A stretch of DNA of 64,000 bases from Aliiruegeria haliotis (GCF_003003255.1 NZ_PVTD01000001.1:1-64000), one strand, 5' to 3'. Counted from the stretch's first letter, positions 20,218 through 29,691 are shown. Translations and numbers: made by a program. Notes: generated by a model not told the origin, from the letters alone.

Positions 20218-20598
20218 TCAGTCTTCGTCGGAGCTATTCTTGTCGTGCTGGGTCTTGGTCGCAAACGGGGGGAGCCATGGCTCGCGCCGGATGCTCCAGC
20301 ATTCGTAGGTCGGCACCAGCTGGCCGGGTTGGTCGAGCGCGCCGATGTGCAGTTCCACCTCCGCGCCTGTCGTGGCAAAGACGGAGCTGCCGCAATGCGG
20401 ACAGAAGTGGCGCCCCTCGTAGTGGCGGGTCTCGCCCTCGACTTGGACCGCAGCATCAGGGAAAATCGCGGCAGCGTAGAACAGGGCGCCGTGATGCTTG
20501 CGGCAGTCGAGGCAATGGCAGAGACCGACCCGGTCGGGCGCTCCGAACGCCGTGAAGCGGACGCGGCCACACAGGCAGCCACCGATCAAGTTTTCCAT
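20218..20598 (-). CDS. GFA-family (CENP-V domain) zinc protein
   Basis: A 126-aa cytoplasmic protein of the Gfa/Mss4-like beta-tent fold. The two zinc-binding sets are seen: GGCLCGRVRF and CHCLDCRKHHG near the N-terminus, and FCPHCGSSVF near residue 70. Family members were linked to formaldehyde-glutathione adduct formation, but for most, including this one, the substrate is unknown. The C-terminus is acidic and probably disordered. No functional neighbours. Confidence 0.88.
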   Translation of the reverse strand: MENLIGGCLCGRVRFTAFGAPDRVGLCHCLDCRKHHGALFYAAAIFPDAAVQVEGETRHYEGRHFCPHCGSSVFATTGAEVELHIGALDQPGQLVPTYECWSIRREPWLPPFATKTQHDKNSSDED

Positions 20599-20764
20599 AC
20601 CGTGTCGCCCCCCCCGACGGTTCCGTCAAGCAGGATAGCAGTGCAGGAGCGCCGAGGTCCACGCTGCGGCCTTCAACGGGCGCACAGCGCATGCCACGGG
20701 TTGCAGCCCTTCCGCCCGATGCACTACACCTCGGCCCTGACAGTTACATGCAAGGACCGGCCCG

Positions 20765-21856
20765 ATGCAGCACACCATCCAGGAGATCGCGGAGGCGCTC
20801 GGGGCGACCGCTGTCGGGGATACCACGCTTTCCATCACACATGCTGCCGAACCGGCCTCTGCCGGGGGCGACGCGCTGGCGATTGCAATGGCGCCCGCCT
20901 ATGCCGAGGGGCTCAAGGACGGGCAGGCCCGTGCGGCGGTGCTCTGGGGCGATGCCGACTGGCAGGCGCTGGGGTTGCAGGCTGCCGTGCTGATCGAGCG
21001 GCCACGCTACGCGCTCTCGGGGCTGACCCGCCTGCTTGACCGGGGGCTGGGCGTGCCGGATGGCATCCATCCGAGCGCGGTGATCGACCCGACGGCGGAG
21101 ATCGGGGCAGGCGCGTCCATCGCGCCTTTCGTCGTCATTGCCGCCGACGTGAAGATTGGTGAAAACGCTTGTATAGCCAGCCATGTCAGCGTCGCGGCTG
21201 ACAGTTCCATCGGTGCCGACGCGGTGATCGACGCGGGCGTCCGCATTGGCCGCAATGTCCACATCGGGGCGCGTTTCTGCGCCCAGCCCGGTGCGGTCAT
21301 CGGCGGGGATGGCTTTTCCTTCGTCACGCCGCAGGCTTCCGGTATGGAACAGGCCCGCTCCGCCATGAGCGACGAGGTCGAGAACACGGACCACCAATGG
21401 GTCAAGATCCATTCGCTTGGCGGCGTGGAGATCGGCGATGACGTCGAGGTCGGCGCAAACACCACGATCGATGCCGGGACCATTCGCGCAACCCGGATCG
21501 GCAGCGGCACCAAGATCGACAACATGGTGATGATCGGCCACAACGTGGTCGCGGGCGAGAACTGCCTGTTTTGCGGCCAGTCCGGCGTCGCCGGATCGAC
21601 GGTCATTGGCGATCGCGTTGTTATGGCGGGTCAGTCCGGGCTTGCCGACAATATCAGGATCGGCTCGGATGTTGTGATCACTGCCGGCACCGGCGTGCTC
21701 TCCAACGTGCCCTCGGGGCGGGTGATGATGGGCTACCCCGCGACGAAGATGTCGTCGCAGGTGGAGACCTACAAGGCGCTGCGCCGACTGCCGCGCCTGT
21801 TTCGCGACGTCGCGGCCTTGCGAAAGGACCTTCCAAAGACGGGCGGAGAGGACTAA
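20765..21856 (+). CDS. lpxD: UDP-3-O-acylglucosamine N-acyltransferase LpxD
   Basis: Transfers a 3-hydroxyacyl chain from acyl-ACP to the 2-amino group of UDP-3-O-acyl-GlcN, the third step of lipid A synthesis in the cytosol. It has 363 aa. The N-terminal uridine-binding domain is followed by many left-handed beta-helix hexapeptides (about 105-330), with the IGHNVV segment carrying the catalytic-type His. lpxA, fabZ and bamA, its usual neighbours, are absent here. Instead an acyl carrier protein and a ketoacyl synthase follow within 35 bases, forming a probable operon. Confidence 0.95.
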   Translation: MQHTIQEIAEALGATAVGDTTLSITHAAEPASAGGDALAIAMAPAYAEGLKDGQARAAVLWGDADWQALGLQAAVLIERPRYALSGLTRLLDRGLGVPDGIHPSAVIDPTAEIGAGASIAPFVVIAADVKIGENACIASHVSVAADSSIGADAVIDAGVRIGRNVHIGARFCAQPGAVIGGDGFSFVTPQASGMEQARSAMSDEVENTDHQWVKIHSLGGVEIGDDVEVGANTTIDAGTIRATRIGSGTKIDNMVMIGHNVVAGENCLFCGQSGVAGSTVIGDRVVMAGQSGLADNIRIGSDVVITAGTGVLSNVPSGRVMMGYPATKMSSQVETYKALRRLPRLFRDVAALRKDLPKTGGED

Positions 21857-21889
21857 ATAGCCCCTCACATGGGCAGGGAGCTGCAAAGA

Positions 21890-22159
21890 ATGTCGGAAAG
21901 CGTGCAGGACAAGGTGATTGCGATCATCGCGGAACAGGCGGTTCTGGAACCGTCCGATGTGACTTTGGAGTCCACGCTCGAAGATCTCGGCATCGACAGC
22001 CTCGGGCTGGTCGAGAGCATCTTCGCCATCGAGGAAGCCTTCGACATCCAGGTGCCCTTCAATGCCAACGAGCCAGAGAAAAGTGATTTCGACATCTCCT
22101 CCGTTGCGGCGATCATCGCTGCGGTCGATGGCTTGATCAAGGAACAGGCGGCCTCGTGA
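21890..22159 (+). CDS. Acyl carrier protein, specialised
   Basis: An 89-aa acyl carrier protein. Ser37 in the LGIDSLGLVES motif would carry 4'-phosphopantetheine. It differs from housekeeping AcpP in the loop after helix II (FNANEPEKSDFD) and is acidic. The frame starts at 21869, but the ATG at 21890 follows an AGGGAG site and gives the usual ACP length. It overlaps the following ketoacyl synthase (GTGA), so the pair is translationally coupled. With lpxD just upstream, a role in building an acyl chain for lipid A or another envelope lipid is inferred, by analogy with AcpXL of rhizobia. Confidence 0.9.
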   Translation: MSESVQDKVIAIIAEQAVLEPSDVTLESTLEDLGIDSLGLVESIFAIEEAFDIQVPFNANEPEKSDFDISSVAAIIAAVDGLIKEQAAS

Positions 22160-23364
22160 AGCGGGTTGTCATTACCGGACAGGGCACGATCAATCCGATT
22201 GGCCAGAGCGTTGCCGAAACCCAGGAAGCGATGCGGGAAGGCCAGTGCGGCATCGGTCCGCTGGAGATCCGCGACGTCGACAGGCTGGCGATCCAGATCG
22301 GCGGACAGGTCAGGGATTACGACCCGAACGAGGTGTTCAACCGCCAGCAGATCGTCCTTTACGACCGGTTCACGCAGTTCACACTGCTGTCGGCCCGCCA
22401 GGCGATCGCCCAGGCCGGGCTGACCTTTGCCGGCGACCTCGCGGCGCGGTCCGGTGTGGTTCTCGGCAATTCCGGCGGTGGAATGAACACGCTGGATGAC
22501 AATTATCGAACCGTCTACGAGGACGGCAAGAACCGCGTGCATCCGTTCGTCGTCCCGAAGTTGATGAACAACGCGGCGGCCTCCCATGTCTCGATGGAGT
22601 TCAACCTGAAGGGGCCTACCTTCACCGTGGCCACGGCCTGCGCGTCGTCCAACCACGCGATGGGGCAGGCGTTCCAGTTCATCCGCTCCGGCATGTCGGA
22701 TGTGATGATCACCGGCGGATCGGAATCGATGCTGTGCTTTGGCGGTGTGAAGGCGTGGGAAGGCCTGCGCGTCATGTCCAAGGATGCCTGTCGACCGTTC
22801 TCGGCCAATCGCAACGGGATGGTGCAGGGCGAGGGTGCGGCAGTCTTCGTGTTCGAGGAATACGAACATGCGAAGAAACGCGGTGCGGAGATCATCGCGG
22901 AGGTGATCGGTTTCGCCATGACTTCCGATGCGGCAGATATCGTGATGCCATCGAAGCAGAATGCGGCGCGCACGATTCAACTGGCGATGAAGGATGCCCG
23001 GCTCAACCCCGAGGAAGTGGGCTATATCAACGCCCACGGCACCGGTACTGCTGCCAACGACAAGACCGAATGTGCAGCCGTGGCCGATGCGATGGGGCAC
23101 CACGCCAACGATCTCATGATTTCCTCTACGAAGTCGATGCATGGTCACCTGATCGGTGGCACCGGTGCCGTCGAGTTGCTCGCCTGCACGATGGCGCTCA
23201 AGGACGGTGTGATCGCGCCGACCATCGGCTATGAGGAGCCGGACCCGGAATGTGCGCTGGATGTGGTGCCGAACGAGGCCCGGGATGCCGACGTCGACGT
23301 GGTATTGACCAACGCGTTCGCCTTTGGCGGTCTGAACGCCGTGCTCGCGTTGCGAAAAGTCTGA
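22156..23364 (+). CDS. Beta-ketoacyl-ACP synthase, FabF-like
   Basis: A 402-aa condensing enzyme extending acyl chains with malonyl-ACP. The Cys-His-His triad is complete: Cys162 in TACASSNHAMG, His294 in NAHGTGT, His331 in HGHLIGGTG. It is therefore an active synthase and not a chain-length-factor homologue. The GTG start overlaps the ACP stop. Gene order lpxD-acp-KAS suggests a dedicated elongation pair. The rest of a VLCFA module (second KAS, dehydratase, LpxXL) is absent, so it presumably uses the general FAS dehydratase and reductases. Confidence 0.92.
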   Translation: MKRVVITGQGTINPIGQSVAETQEAMREGQCGIGPLEIRDVDRLAIQIGGQVRDYDPNEVFNRQQIVLYDRFTQFTLLSARQAIAQAGLTFAGDLAARSGVVLGNSGGGMNTLDDNYRTVYEDGKNRVHPFVVPKLMNNAAASHVSMEFNLKGPTFTVATACASSNHAMGQAFQFIRSGMSDVMITGGSESMLCFGGVKAWEGLRVMSKDACRPFSANRNGMVQGEGAAVFVFEEYEHAKKRGAEIIAEVIGFAMTSDAADIVMPSKQNAARTIQLAMKDARLNPEEVGYINAHGTGTAANDKTECAAVADAMGHHANDLMISSTKSMHGHLIGGTGAVELLACTMALKDGVIAPTIGYEEPDPECALDVVPNEARDADVDVVLTNAFAFGGLNAVLALRKV

Positions 23365-23424
23365 ACCCCCTGTCCAGAACGGTTGTGTGGTCGGCCTGTG
23401 TGCAGGTCGCGACAGCCGTCGGCA

Positions 23425-23439
23425 AGGGGCTGTGCCCCT
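23425..23439. terminator. Stem-loop between convergent genes
   Basis: AGGGGC-tgt-GCCCCT forms a 6-bp GC stem between the ketoacyl synthase and the convergent glycosyltransferase gene. No clear T-run. Confidence 0.35.
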
Positions 23440-23446
23440 GTCCTGC

Positions 23447-24586
23447 CTAGAGGTTTGGGTCGTTCGGCGCCCGTCCGGTTGCCGCGACACAATCGTGCCA
23501 GAAGGTGTAGCGCGTCGTCCCTGACAGGATCGGTTTCGCCCCCACGATTGCGGCCACCAGTGAGAAGCTCGATGCCCGGTTGTTCTGCACGATGGCGTCG
23601 CATTTCGACAGGCACAGGATTTCCAGCGCCGCGTCGCTGAGGCCGGTTTCCCGGCGTTTGCCGACACGTGGCCGGCTCCGTGCCGCGGCATTCGCGGGCG
23701 GATCGGCGAAGTCGCTTGGCCTGAAACCGAACCGCCGACCCGCGGCGATGAAGGCATCCCTCTGGACTGTGTCATCGGCGAACACCGCGACTTTCAGCCC
23801 TTTGCGAAAGATCCGCCTCAGTGCGATCATGGCCCAGATCGCGGTGTTCTCCACACGGGCCACCGTTTCGGGCGTGGCCCGTGTATAGAGCGCGGTCTGA
23901 AGCGGTGGAAGTTCGTTGTCTTTTGAATGCCAGGATCGTTCGAACCGAACCAGCCCAAGCTTGACGTGGTTGATCCGATCGGTCCGGCGAATGTGAACAC
24001 CGACCAGGTAGGGGCTCGCCTGCGCGACCCGCCAGCCGGTCGCTGCCGCAATCAGGTGATCGTGAAAGGGCAGGCTTCGCACCGCATGAACAAAGCCTGT
24101 CCAGAACGCGTCGGGAGGTAAAGTTGTTGTCCGTGCCTGGCAAAAGGCGGGATAGATCAGCGACGGATCCCACGGCGATGTGTCGACCGCTGGCCAATCC
24201 TCCTGCCGTGAGTCCGTGCATACCAATCTGGCATGCGGAGCCAGGACGTCCTGATACCGGCCGGGGCAGGGCGGGTTGATGAGCCAGGGGAAATGGATGA
24301 TTTCATCCCGGGTGCAGGCCAGTGCCGACGCCACCGCCAGCAGTCGGTTGCCAAGGCCATAGGCTGGGCCGGACCACCAGATATCCTGCGGTGTGTGCCA
24401 GCTTGGATCGCGTGTGGCCTGGTCTTGCAATGCAATTTCACTCAAGTCGAACCATCCGGGGTGCCCAGGGCGGAAAAGGGTCCATAAAATCCCTGTCGCC
24501 AACGGCCGGATGAAAGGGTGCGGGAAGGGTTTTGTCAAACGCTGGCCGTCGCGGATGCCCCGGATAGCGGGAGTTGGAACTGGCAT
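23447..24586 (-). CDS. Fucosyltransferase-like glycosyltransferase
   Basis: A 379-aa cytoplasmic protein with the motifs of GT11/GT23/NodZ-type fucosyltransferases. YGLGNRLLAVASALA (about 76-90) matches the GxGN(R/Q)L segment, and GVHIRRTD (196-203) matches the donor-binding motif. A C-terminal SxxSxxxAxxxGAKP-like region (SSFSLVAAIVGAKP) also fits. It would transfer a GDP-sugar, perhaps GDP-fucose, to a surface glycan. No polysaccharide cluster surrounds it. The start is the first ATG of the frame; the first 50 residues are weakly family-like, so a later start is possible. Confidence 0.65.
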   Translation of the reverse strand: MPVPTPAIRGIRDGQRLTKPFPHPFIRPLATGILWTLFRPGHPGWFDLSEIALQDQATRDPSWHTPQDIWWSGPAYGLGNRLLAVASALACTRDEIIHFPWLINPPCPGRYQDVLAPHARLVCTDSRQEDWPAVDTSPWDPSLIYPAFCQARTTTLPPDAFWTGFVHAVRSLPFHDHLIAAATGWRVAQASPYLVGVHIRRTDRINHVKLGLVRFERSWHSKDNELPPLQTALYTRATPETVARVENTAIWAMIALRRIFRKGLKVAVFADDTVQRDAFIAAGRRFGFRPSDFADPPANAAARSRPRVGKRRETGLSDAALEILCLSKCDAIVQNNRASSFSLVAAIVGAKPILSGTTRYTFWHDCVAATGRAPNDPNL

Positions 24587-24731
24587 CCGGAAATCGGGGG
24601 CCGGGGCATCGTGCCGGATCCGGTTCAGTATTCTTCTGTTCCAGTCGCAAAATGCGGCCTGTCGAAGTGGGTGTTTGGGTGTGACGTTCTCGGACTAGGC
24701 CGAGATGCGCCATCACGGTTGTTGTCAAATC

Positions 24732-24762
24732 AGAAACGGCCACGGAATCTCCGTGGCCGTTT
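24732..24762. terminator. Strong stem-loop after ialB
   Basis: A perfect 14-bp stem (GAAACGGCCACGGA / TCCGTGGCCGTTTC, loop ATC) lies 22 bases beyond the ialB stop. The stem ends in TTTC on both strands, so it can act in either direction. Confidence 0.75.
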
Positions 24763-24783
24763 CGAAGTCCGTCGAAGGCAGTA

Positions 24784-25518
24784 TCAGTTGTCGCTGTCAG
24801 CCGCGGCCCGGGCTGCCTCAAGCGCCTCGGCGTTGCGGGCGTTGAGTTCCTGCAGGCGGTCAAAACCCGCGGTGAAGCCCGACAGCGAGATGTTCAGGGC
24901 AACCTGCTGATCCGGTGCGGTGGCCGGAACGATGCTGAGCGTGCCCTTGCTGCCGCGTTTGAAATTGCTGACGGCGTCATTGGTGAAGCCGACCCGCGCG
25001 ATACACCCCTGTTGCGTGCAGAATGTGAACGGGTAGCGGCGGCCCTGACCGCCGTCGACGGAGAGGGTGATCTGCTCCGTCAGCAAGGTCTCCAGCGGGG
25101 TGACGATGGTGGCACCGGCAACAGCCTGTTGACCGGCTGGCAGGTTCACCAGCTCGATCGTGGCGACAGGGTTGTTTGACTCGTCGCGCAGCAACTGATG
25201 CAGGGCACAGGGGTCGGCGGATTCGTCGCCAAGCTTGAGCGGCGTGCGGACGCAACGCACCTCCCAATCGCCGGAAACCTCCAGCACATACGTGGTCCCT
25301 AGGGCGTTTTCGTTCGCGGCGTCGCCCGCCTGATCGATCGGCGTGCCCATGTCGAGGTTCAGGTCGTTGCTGCCTTCGGCGGGGGCGTCGGTTGCCGCTT
25401 CTGCGGGCTGCTCTTCAGCCGGCTGTTCAGTCGTGGCCTCTTGGGCGAAGGACGGGGTCGCCGCCAGCAATGCGGCGAGGGCCAGGGCGGTGAGTTTGCT
25501 CTGCGCGTCAAGGATCAT
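24784..25518 (-). CDS. IalB-family (invasion-associated locus B) protein
   Basis: A 244-aa secreted, periplasmic or surface protein. A signal peptide (1-25, ending PSFAQ) is followed by an acidic low-complexity segment (Glu/Ala/Thr-rich, about 26-60) and the IalB domain (about 75-220). The domain keeps cysteine pairs (RCVRTP...DPCALHQ and CTQQGCIAR). Members occur across Rhizobiales and Rhodobacterales, including free-living ones; Bartonella IalB aids erythrocyte invasion. A virulence role should not be assumed here. The C-terminus is helical and Ala/Asp-rich. Confidence 0.88.
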   Translation of the reverse strand: MILDAQSKLTALALAALLAATPSFAQEATTEQPAEEQPAEAATDAPAEGSNDLNLDMGTPIDQAGDAANENALGTTYVLEVSGDWEVRCVRTPLKLGDESADPCALHQLLRDESNNPVATIELVNLPAGQQAVAGATIVTPLETLLTEQITLSVDGGQGRRYPFTFCTQQGCIARVGFTNDAVSNFKRGSKGTLSIVPATAPDQQVALNISLSGFTAGFDRLQELNARNAEALEAARAAADSDN

Positions 25519-26070
25519 GATTGTTTTTCACTATGTGGCTCGTACAGGGTTCGTTCCGGCATGTAGCACGCACATACGGGGCTGTCAGGTCCCAATCCGG
25601 CGGCAAGCCATTCACCGCCGTGGGCGACCATTGTCTCCGGTTTGCTGCTGCGGCAGCGCGAAAGCGACAGTTGATCGCAACCACCGGAGCTCGGGCGATC
25701 GAGTGTGATGAAACCCGGCAAAGGCACACTGAACGGAGATGTTGGATCGGGAGAGCGTTCAACGATCAAAAAGGGCCCGAATGGACCCTTTTTGCGGGGG
25801 TTTTCCCCAGGTGCTTACTGCACCGATTTTGTTCTCCCTGTCGGACGGGCCGACTTGACGGGGCAGACGCTATGACCATCGCGAATGTCCGTCAACAGCG
25901 AATGTGATGAATGCCACGATTTTGATCATTTGGAAAAAGTCGGCGTTTTCAGGTTGCGGCACGTGGCGATCGTTGTGCGGGGTCTCTGCACTGTTGCGAA
26001 GGTCGACCGCACTGGCGCAACGGGCCTAAGCGTGCAATTTTCCATATGGAATTCTGAGCAGGAGGCAGAG
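25519..26070. other. Divergent intergenic region with an internal terminator
   Basis: About 550 bases between the divergent ialB and herA-like genes. A plus-strand frame (25521-25907) is Arg/Cys-rich, runs through the terminator below and is not supported. The terminator implies that some short transcript ends inside this spacer. The region probably also holds both promoters. Confidence 0.4.
25768..25793. terminator. Terminator-like hairpin inside the ialB/herA spacer
   Basis: AAAAAGGG...CCCTTTTT with two further inner G-C pairs (one mismatch) and a GAAT loop forms a bidirectional terminator-like hairpin. It lies about 250 bases upstream of ialB and about 280 bases upstream of the herA-like start, where no gene end is expected. 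Confidence 0.6.
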
Positions 26071-27615
26071 ATGGACCGGATCTTCGTGGGCGGCGGTGGC
26101 GAGGGCTACGGGACACCGCAGGACTTGCTTCTGAAATACGCGAACCGGCACGGGCTGATTGCGGGCGCGACCGGTACCGGCAAGACGGTCACCCTGCAGA
26201 TCCTGGCGGAGGGGTTCTCCGCCGCGGGCGTTCCGGTCTTCCTGTCGGACGTCAAGGGAGACCTCTCGGGGATCGCGGCCGCTGGCTCTGCGGCGGCGGA
26301 CTTGCATGGGCCGTTCATGGAGCGCGCGAACACGATCGGTCTCGATCTGCAATACGCCGCCTGCCCGGTGACCTTCTGGGATCTCTACGGAGAGCAGGGT
26401 CATCCCGTGCGCACAACGGTGGCGGAGATGGGACCGCTGATGCTGTCGCGCTTGCTGGAGTTGTCCGAGGTACAGGAAGGCATCCTGAACATAGCCTTCC
26501 GCGTCGCCGACGAGCAGGGTCTGCCGCTGCTGGATCTGAAGGACCTGCAGGCGTTGCTGGTCTGGGTCGGAGAGAACCGGGAGACATTGTCGCTGCGCTA
26601 CGGCAATGTTTCGGTCGCCTCGGTCGGCGCCATCCAGCGACGGCTGCTTGTGCTGGAGAACGAAGGCGGTGCGCGGCTCTTTGGCGAGCCGGCGCTGGAA
26701 CTCGACGACCTGTTCCTGTGCGATGCGGCGGGTCGGGGCCGTGTGAACATTCTGGCTTCGGACAAGCTGATGTCGGCTCCGCGGCTGTATGCGACCTTTC
26801 TGCTCTGGCTGCTGTCGGAACTGTTCGAGACATTGCCGGAAGTGGGCGACCCGGACAAACCCAAGCTCGTGTTCTTCTTCGACGAGGCGCATCTGCTTTT
26901 TGACGACGCGCCAAAAGCGCTGGTCGACAAGGTGGAGCAGGTCGCCCGGCTGATCCGGTCCAAGGGCGTCGGTGTCTTCTTCGTGACGCAGAACCCGGCC
27001 GATGTGCCGGAGGATATCCTCGGCCAACTCGGCAACCGGGTGCAACATGCGCTGCGCGCTTTCACGGCAAAGGACCGACGGGCGCTGAAACAGGCCGCCG
27101 AGACCTATCGGGACAACCCCGCGTTTTCAATCGAGCAAGTGATCCGGGAGGTTGGGACCGGCGAGGCGGTGACCTCGATGCTGGTGCGAAAGGGCATGCC
27201 CGGGATGGCGGAACGCACACTGATCCGGCCGCCGTCGTCCCAGCTTGGGCCATTGGACACGGCCCTGCGCAAAGCGGCCATTGCAGACTCGCCCGTGGCA
27301 GGGAAATACGAGGACACGCGCGACAGGCGCAGCGCCCATGAGATCCTGTCGGAGCGGGCGGCTAAGGCCGCAGCGGAGGCCGCGGAGGTCGAGGCCGATG
27401 AGGAGGAGGCGCCTATGGCGGAGCGCGAATACCGCTCTGCACGACGCTATTCCGGCAGCCGGGTAGGACGGTCGACATCGAAACCCGCGCGGCGATCATC
27501 ACGGTCGGACTCCGTGGGCGAGGCCTTCGCCAAGAGCTTTGCCCGCCAGCTGGGCACCAAGTCCGGTCAGGCCGTGGTGCGTGGTATCCTCGGCGGTATC
27601 TTCAAGGGGCGATAG
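26071..27615 (+). CDS. HerA-helicase-like ATPase (DUF853)
   Basis: A 514-aa FtsK/HerA-class P-loop ATPase. Walker A is GATGTGKT (32-39) and Walker B is [11 protein letters not shown] (about 267-277). An arginine-finger region and a Ser/Arg-rich C-terminal tail with [13 protein letters not shown] follow. Homologues are widespread in proteobacteria, and the E. coli YjgR group is uncharacterised. DNA translocation is inferred from the fold only. No NurA nuclease or anti-phage partner is adjacent, so it appears to be a stand-alone housekeeping copy. ATG 26071 has an AGGAGG site; the frame is open upstream to 25885 without family similarity. Confidence 0.87.
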   Translation: MDRIFVGGGGEGYGTPQDLLLKYANRHGLIAGATGTGKTVTLQILAEGFSAAGVPVFLSDVKGDLSGIAAAGSAAADLHGPFMERANTIGLDLQYAACPVTFWDLYGEQGHPVRTTVAEMGPLMLSRLLELSEVQEGILNIAFRVADEQGLPLLDLKDLQALLVWVGENRETLSLRYGNVSVASVGAIQRRLLVLENEGGARLFGEPALELDDLFLCDAAGRGRVNILASDKLMSAPRLYATFLLWLLSELFETLPEVGDPDKPKLVFFFDEAHLLFDDAPKALVDKVEQVARLIRSKGVGVFFVTQNPADVPEDILGQLGNRVQHALRAFTAKDRRALKQAAETYRDNPAFSIEQVIREVGTGEAVTSMLVRKGMPGMAERTLIRPPSSQLGPLDTALRKAAIADSPVAGKYEDTRDRRSAHEILSERAAKAAAEAAEVEADEEEAPMAEREYRSARRYSGSRVGRSTSKPARRSSRSDSVGEAFAKSFARQLGTKSGQAVVRGILGGIFKGR

Positions 27616-27668
27616 ATCCCGACACGGCCGGGGCTCCTCGCAGCAACTTCATCGGTGCAACGGGCATC

Positions 27669-27691
27669 ACCGGCTCCGTGCTGGAGCCGGT
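27669..27691. terminator. Stem-loop between convergent herA-like and Calx-beta/RTX genes
   Basis: ACCGGCTCC / GGAGCCGGT forms a perfect 9-bp stem with a 5-base loop, placed between two stops. No long T-run on either side. Confidence 0.55.
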
Positions 27692-27702
27692 CCATTGCGC
27701 GA

Positions 27703-29691
27703 TCAGAACAGGAAGTCGGACGGATCGAGCTGGCCGAGGTTCACGCCCTCTACCATGATGGTATTCCCATTGCCGGCATCGATCTTGACGTGCTTTCCGA
27801 CCTTGGTCATGTGATCCTCCTTCAGATCCCTGAAGGACTTGATGCTCCGCACGTCGGACAGGTCGATGTCTTCCTTGCCGCTCCGGGCATTGAAATCAAC
27901 AATCCGGTCCTTTCCGAATTTGCCCGCAAAGATGAAATCGTCGAAGCCCGGCCCGCCCCGCAGGATATCCCGGCCGGGGCCACCTGTCAGTTTGTCGTGC
28001 CCGCCGTCCCCCATCAGCCGGTCATTGCCCTGGTCCCCGAACAGCCGGTCGTTCTTGAGACCGCCGGACAGCTTGTCGTTGCCCGTGCCACCCCGCAGCA
28101 AGTCCTTGCCGACCCCGCCGGAGAGCTTGTCGTTCCCCCGCCCGCCGGACAGCTTGTCGGCGTTGCCGTAGCCGGTCAGCACGTCGTTTCCACCCTTGCC
28201 GTCGAAGACATCGGGATTGCCGGTGCCTTTCATCACGTCGCGCTTGGCGCCGCCCACCTCCTTGTTCGGTGTGTTGACCTTGTCGTCGTCGAGGATCGTC
28301 ACCATACCGCCCTCGACCTTGCGGATCGTATTGGGAAGGTTGAACCGGAGTCCGAAGGATTCTTCCCGTTCCTTTATGATGTCGCCAAAGATATCGAGGC
28401 CGATGGTCGCGCTGGTCTGCCCCGCCATGATCCAGACAGCGCCGGACTTGTAGGCAAAGTCGCTACCGGCTTTTGCGCTGCCATTCACCGTGTTGAAGCC
28501 GATCTTCAGATGCTGATCGGCCGGGCGGGACATCTCCAAACGGACGCTCGCGGTCGAACTTCCCTTTGCCCCCTCCTTGACGAACACGTCGGAGACCTGA
28601 AGGGCGCGTGAGTTGGACAGGCCATCGTCATCGAGAACCCAACCAATGGCCTGCTGAGTGGTGGTGCCCCCGGGCAGCTGTGCGCCATCGGGGCTGAGGA
28701 TCTCGACGACAAATGACTCATCAAGCTCCCCGTCATAGTCTCCGGATGGAAACACCTCGATTGTCTTCTGGATGTCGCCGGGGTTGAAACTGACGGTCCC
28801 CGAGGCGTAGCTTCCCGAGAAGTAGTCAGTGTCTTCGCCCAATGTCGCCGTCCCATCGCCCAGACGCCAAGGAACGTACACGGTTTGGGAACTCGGTTTG
28901 CTCAGCATCACGGAGTAGGTGAGAGTGCCGTAGCTTGAATCGCCCTCGGCGACACGGGCGTCCGCAATCGTGACAAATGGGCTCGAGTTGTTGCTGTCAT
29001 TGTCGATGATGGTGGCCTGTCCACCCGACGCTTGGTGAATTCCGTCTGGCGTCTTGATTTTCATATCGAGGTATTCAAGCCCCTCTGGCGCCCGATCCCC
29101 CTTGATCCGTACTGCCACGGTGGCTTCGCTCTGCCCCTTGAAGAAAGTCACCTTTCCTGCGGAGGCGCCGTGGTCACCTGCCATGGCCGAGCCAGCGAAG
29201 TTGTAGTCGACGGTGTAGGCCTTGTCTGCGGGGCGTGACAGGCTCAACTGGTACTCGACCCGCTTGAATCCGGCATCGCCCTCAAGGACGATTGGTTCGG
29301 AGACATGCATCGACATAGGCTTTGAAGTGCCGTCATCGTCGAGCGACCACGCCGTCGATTGAGATGTCAGTCCGCCACCTTTTACGCCTGTGAATTGCGA
29401 GGGCAGCAGTTCGAGCACGAAACTCTCGTCGCGTTCCGGGAAGATATCTCCGCTTGGGAAGACCTTCACCTCCGCCACGCTCTCGCCCGCGCGGACATAT
29501 GCGGAGCCGCTGAAATAGCTGTTTGCGGAGTATGACGTATCGCTCCCAAGAACAGCACTTCCCATTGCCAGTCGCCAGGGGACATAGATTCCTTCGCGGG
29601 CAACCTCGTTGAGTTCGATAGCGAATGTGATCGTGTCGTAGTATGAGTCGCCTTCCACGACGGAAAGACCGGACGCGCTTGCAAGTATCAC
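27703..29691 (-). CDS. Calx-beta / RTX-repeat secreted calcium-binding protein
   Basis: A 662-aa extracellular protein, probably exported by type I secretion. It lacks an N-terminal signal peptide. Four Calx-beta-like beta-sandwiches (about 5-118, 130-235, 243-352, 360-472) end in DDDG- or DNDS-type calcium motifs. RTX nonapeptides follow (about 485-595, GGxGNDxLxGG-like). The C-terminal block ends in DPSDFLF, a typical T1SS secretion signal. Domains 1 and 3, and 2 and 4, are most alike, pointing to duplication of a two-domain unit. GTG start with a GGGAGGA site 6 bases upstream. No ABC/HlyD exporter is nearby. Adhesin or matrix role is inference. Confidence 0.85.
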   Translation of the reverse strand: MILASASGLSVVEGDSYYDTITFAIELNEVAREGIYVPWRLAMGSAVLGSDTSYSANSYFSGSAYVRAGESVAEVKVFPSGDIFPERDESFVLELLPSQFTGVKGGGLTSQSTAWSLDDDGTSKPMSMHVSEPIVLEGDAGFKRVEYQLSLSRPADKAYTVDYNFAGSAMAGDHGASAGKVTFFKGQSEATVAVRIKGDRAPEGLEYLDMKIKTPDGIHQASGGQATIIDNDSNNSSPFVTIADARVAEGDSSYGTLTYSVMLSKPSSQTVYVPWRLGDGTATLGEDTDYFSGSYASGTVSFNPGDIQKTIEVFPSGDYDGELDESFVVEILSPDGAQLPGGTTTQQAIGWVLDDDGLSNSRALQVSDVFVKEGAKGSSTASVRLEMSRPADQHLKIGFNTVNGSAKAGSDFAYKSGAVWIMAGQTSATIGLDIFGDIIKEREESFGLRFNLPNTIRKVEGGMVTILDDDKVNTPNKEVGGAKRDVMKGTGNPDVFDGKGGNDVLTGYGNADKLSGGRGNDKLSGGVGKDLLRGGTGNDKLSGGLKNDRLFGDQGNDRLMGDGGHDKLTGGPGRDILRGGPGFDDFIFAGKFGKDRIVDFNARSGKEDIDLSDVRSIKSFRDLKEDHMTKVGKHVKIDAGNGNTIMVEGVNLGQLDPSDFLF

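Noticed and set aside
25565-25620. Possible signal-recognition-particle RNA or riboswitch in the ialB spacer
   Set aside because: A CTGTCAGGTCCC segment recalls part of the 4.5S RNA core, but the rest of the conserved core and the helix are missing.
25521-25907. 128-codon plus-strand frame between ialB and herA
   Set aside because: It reads through a terminator hairpin, has a Cys/Arg-rich composition and no ribosome site.
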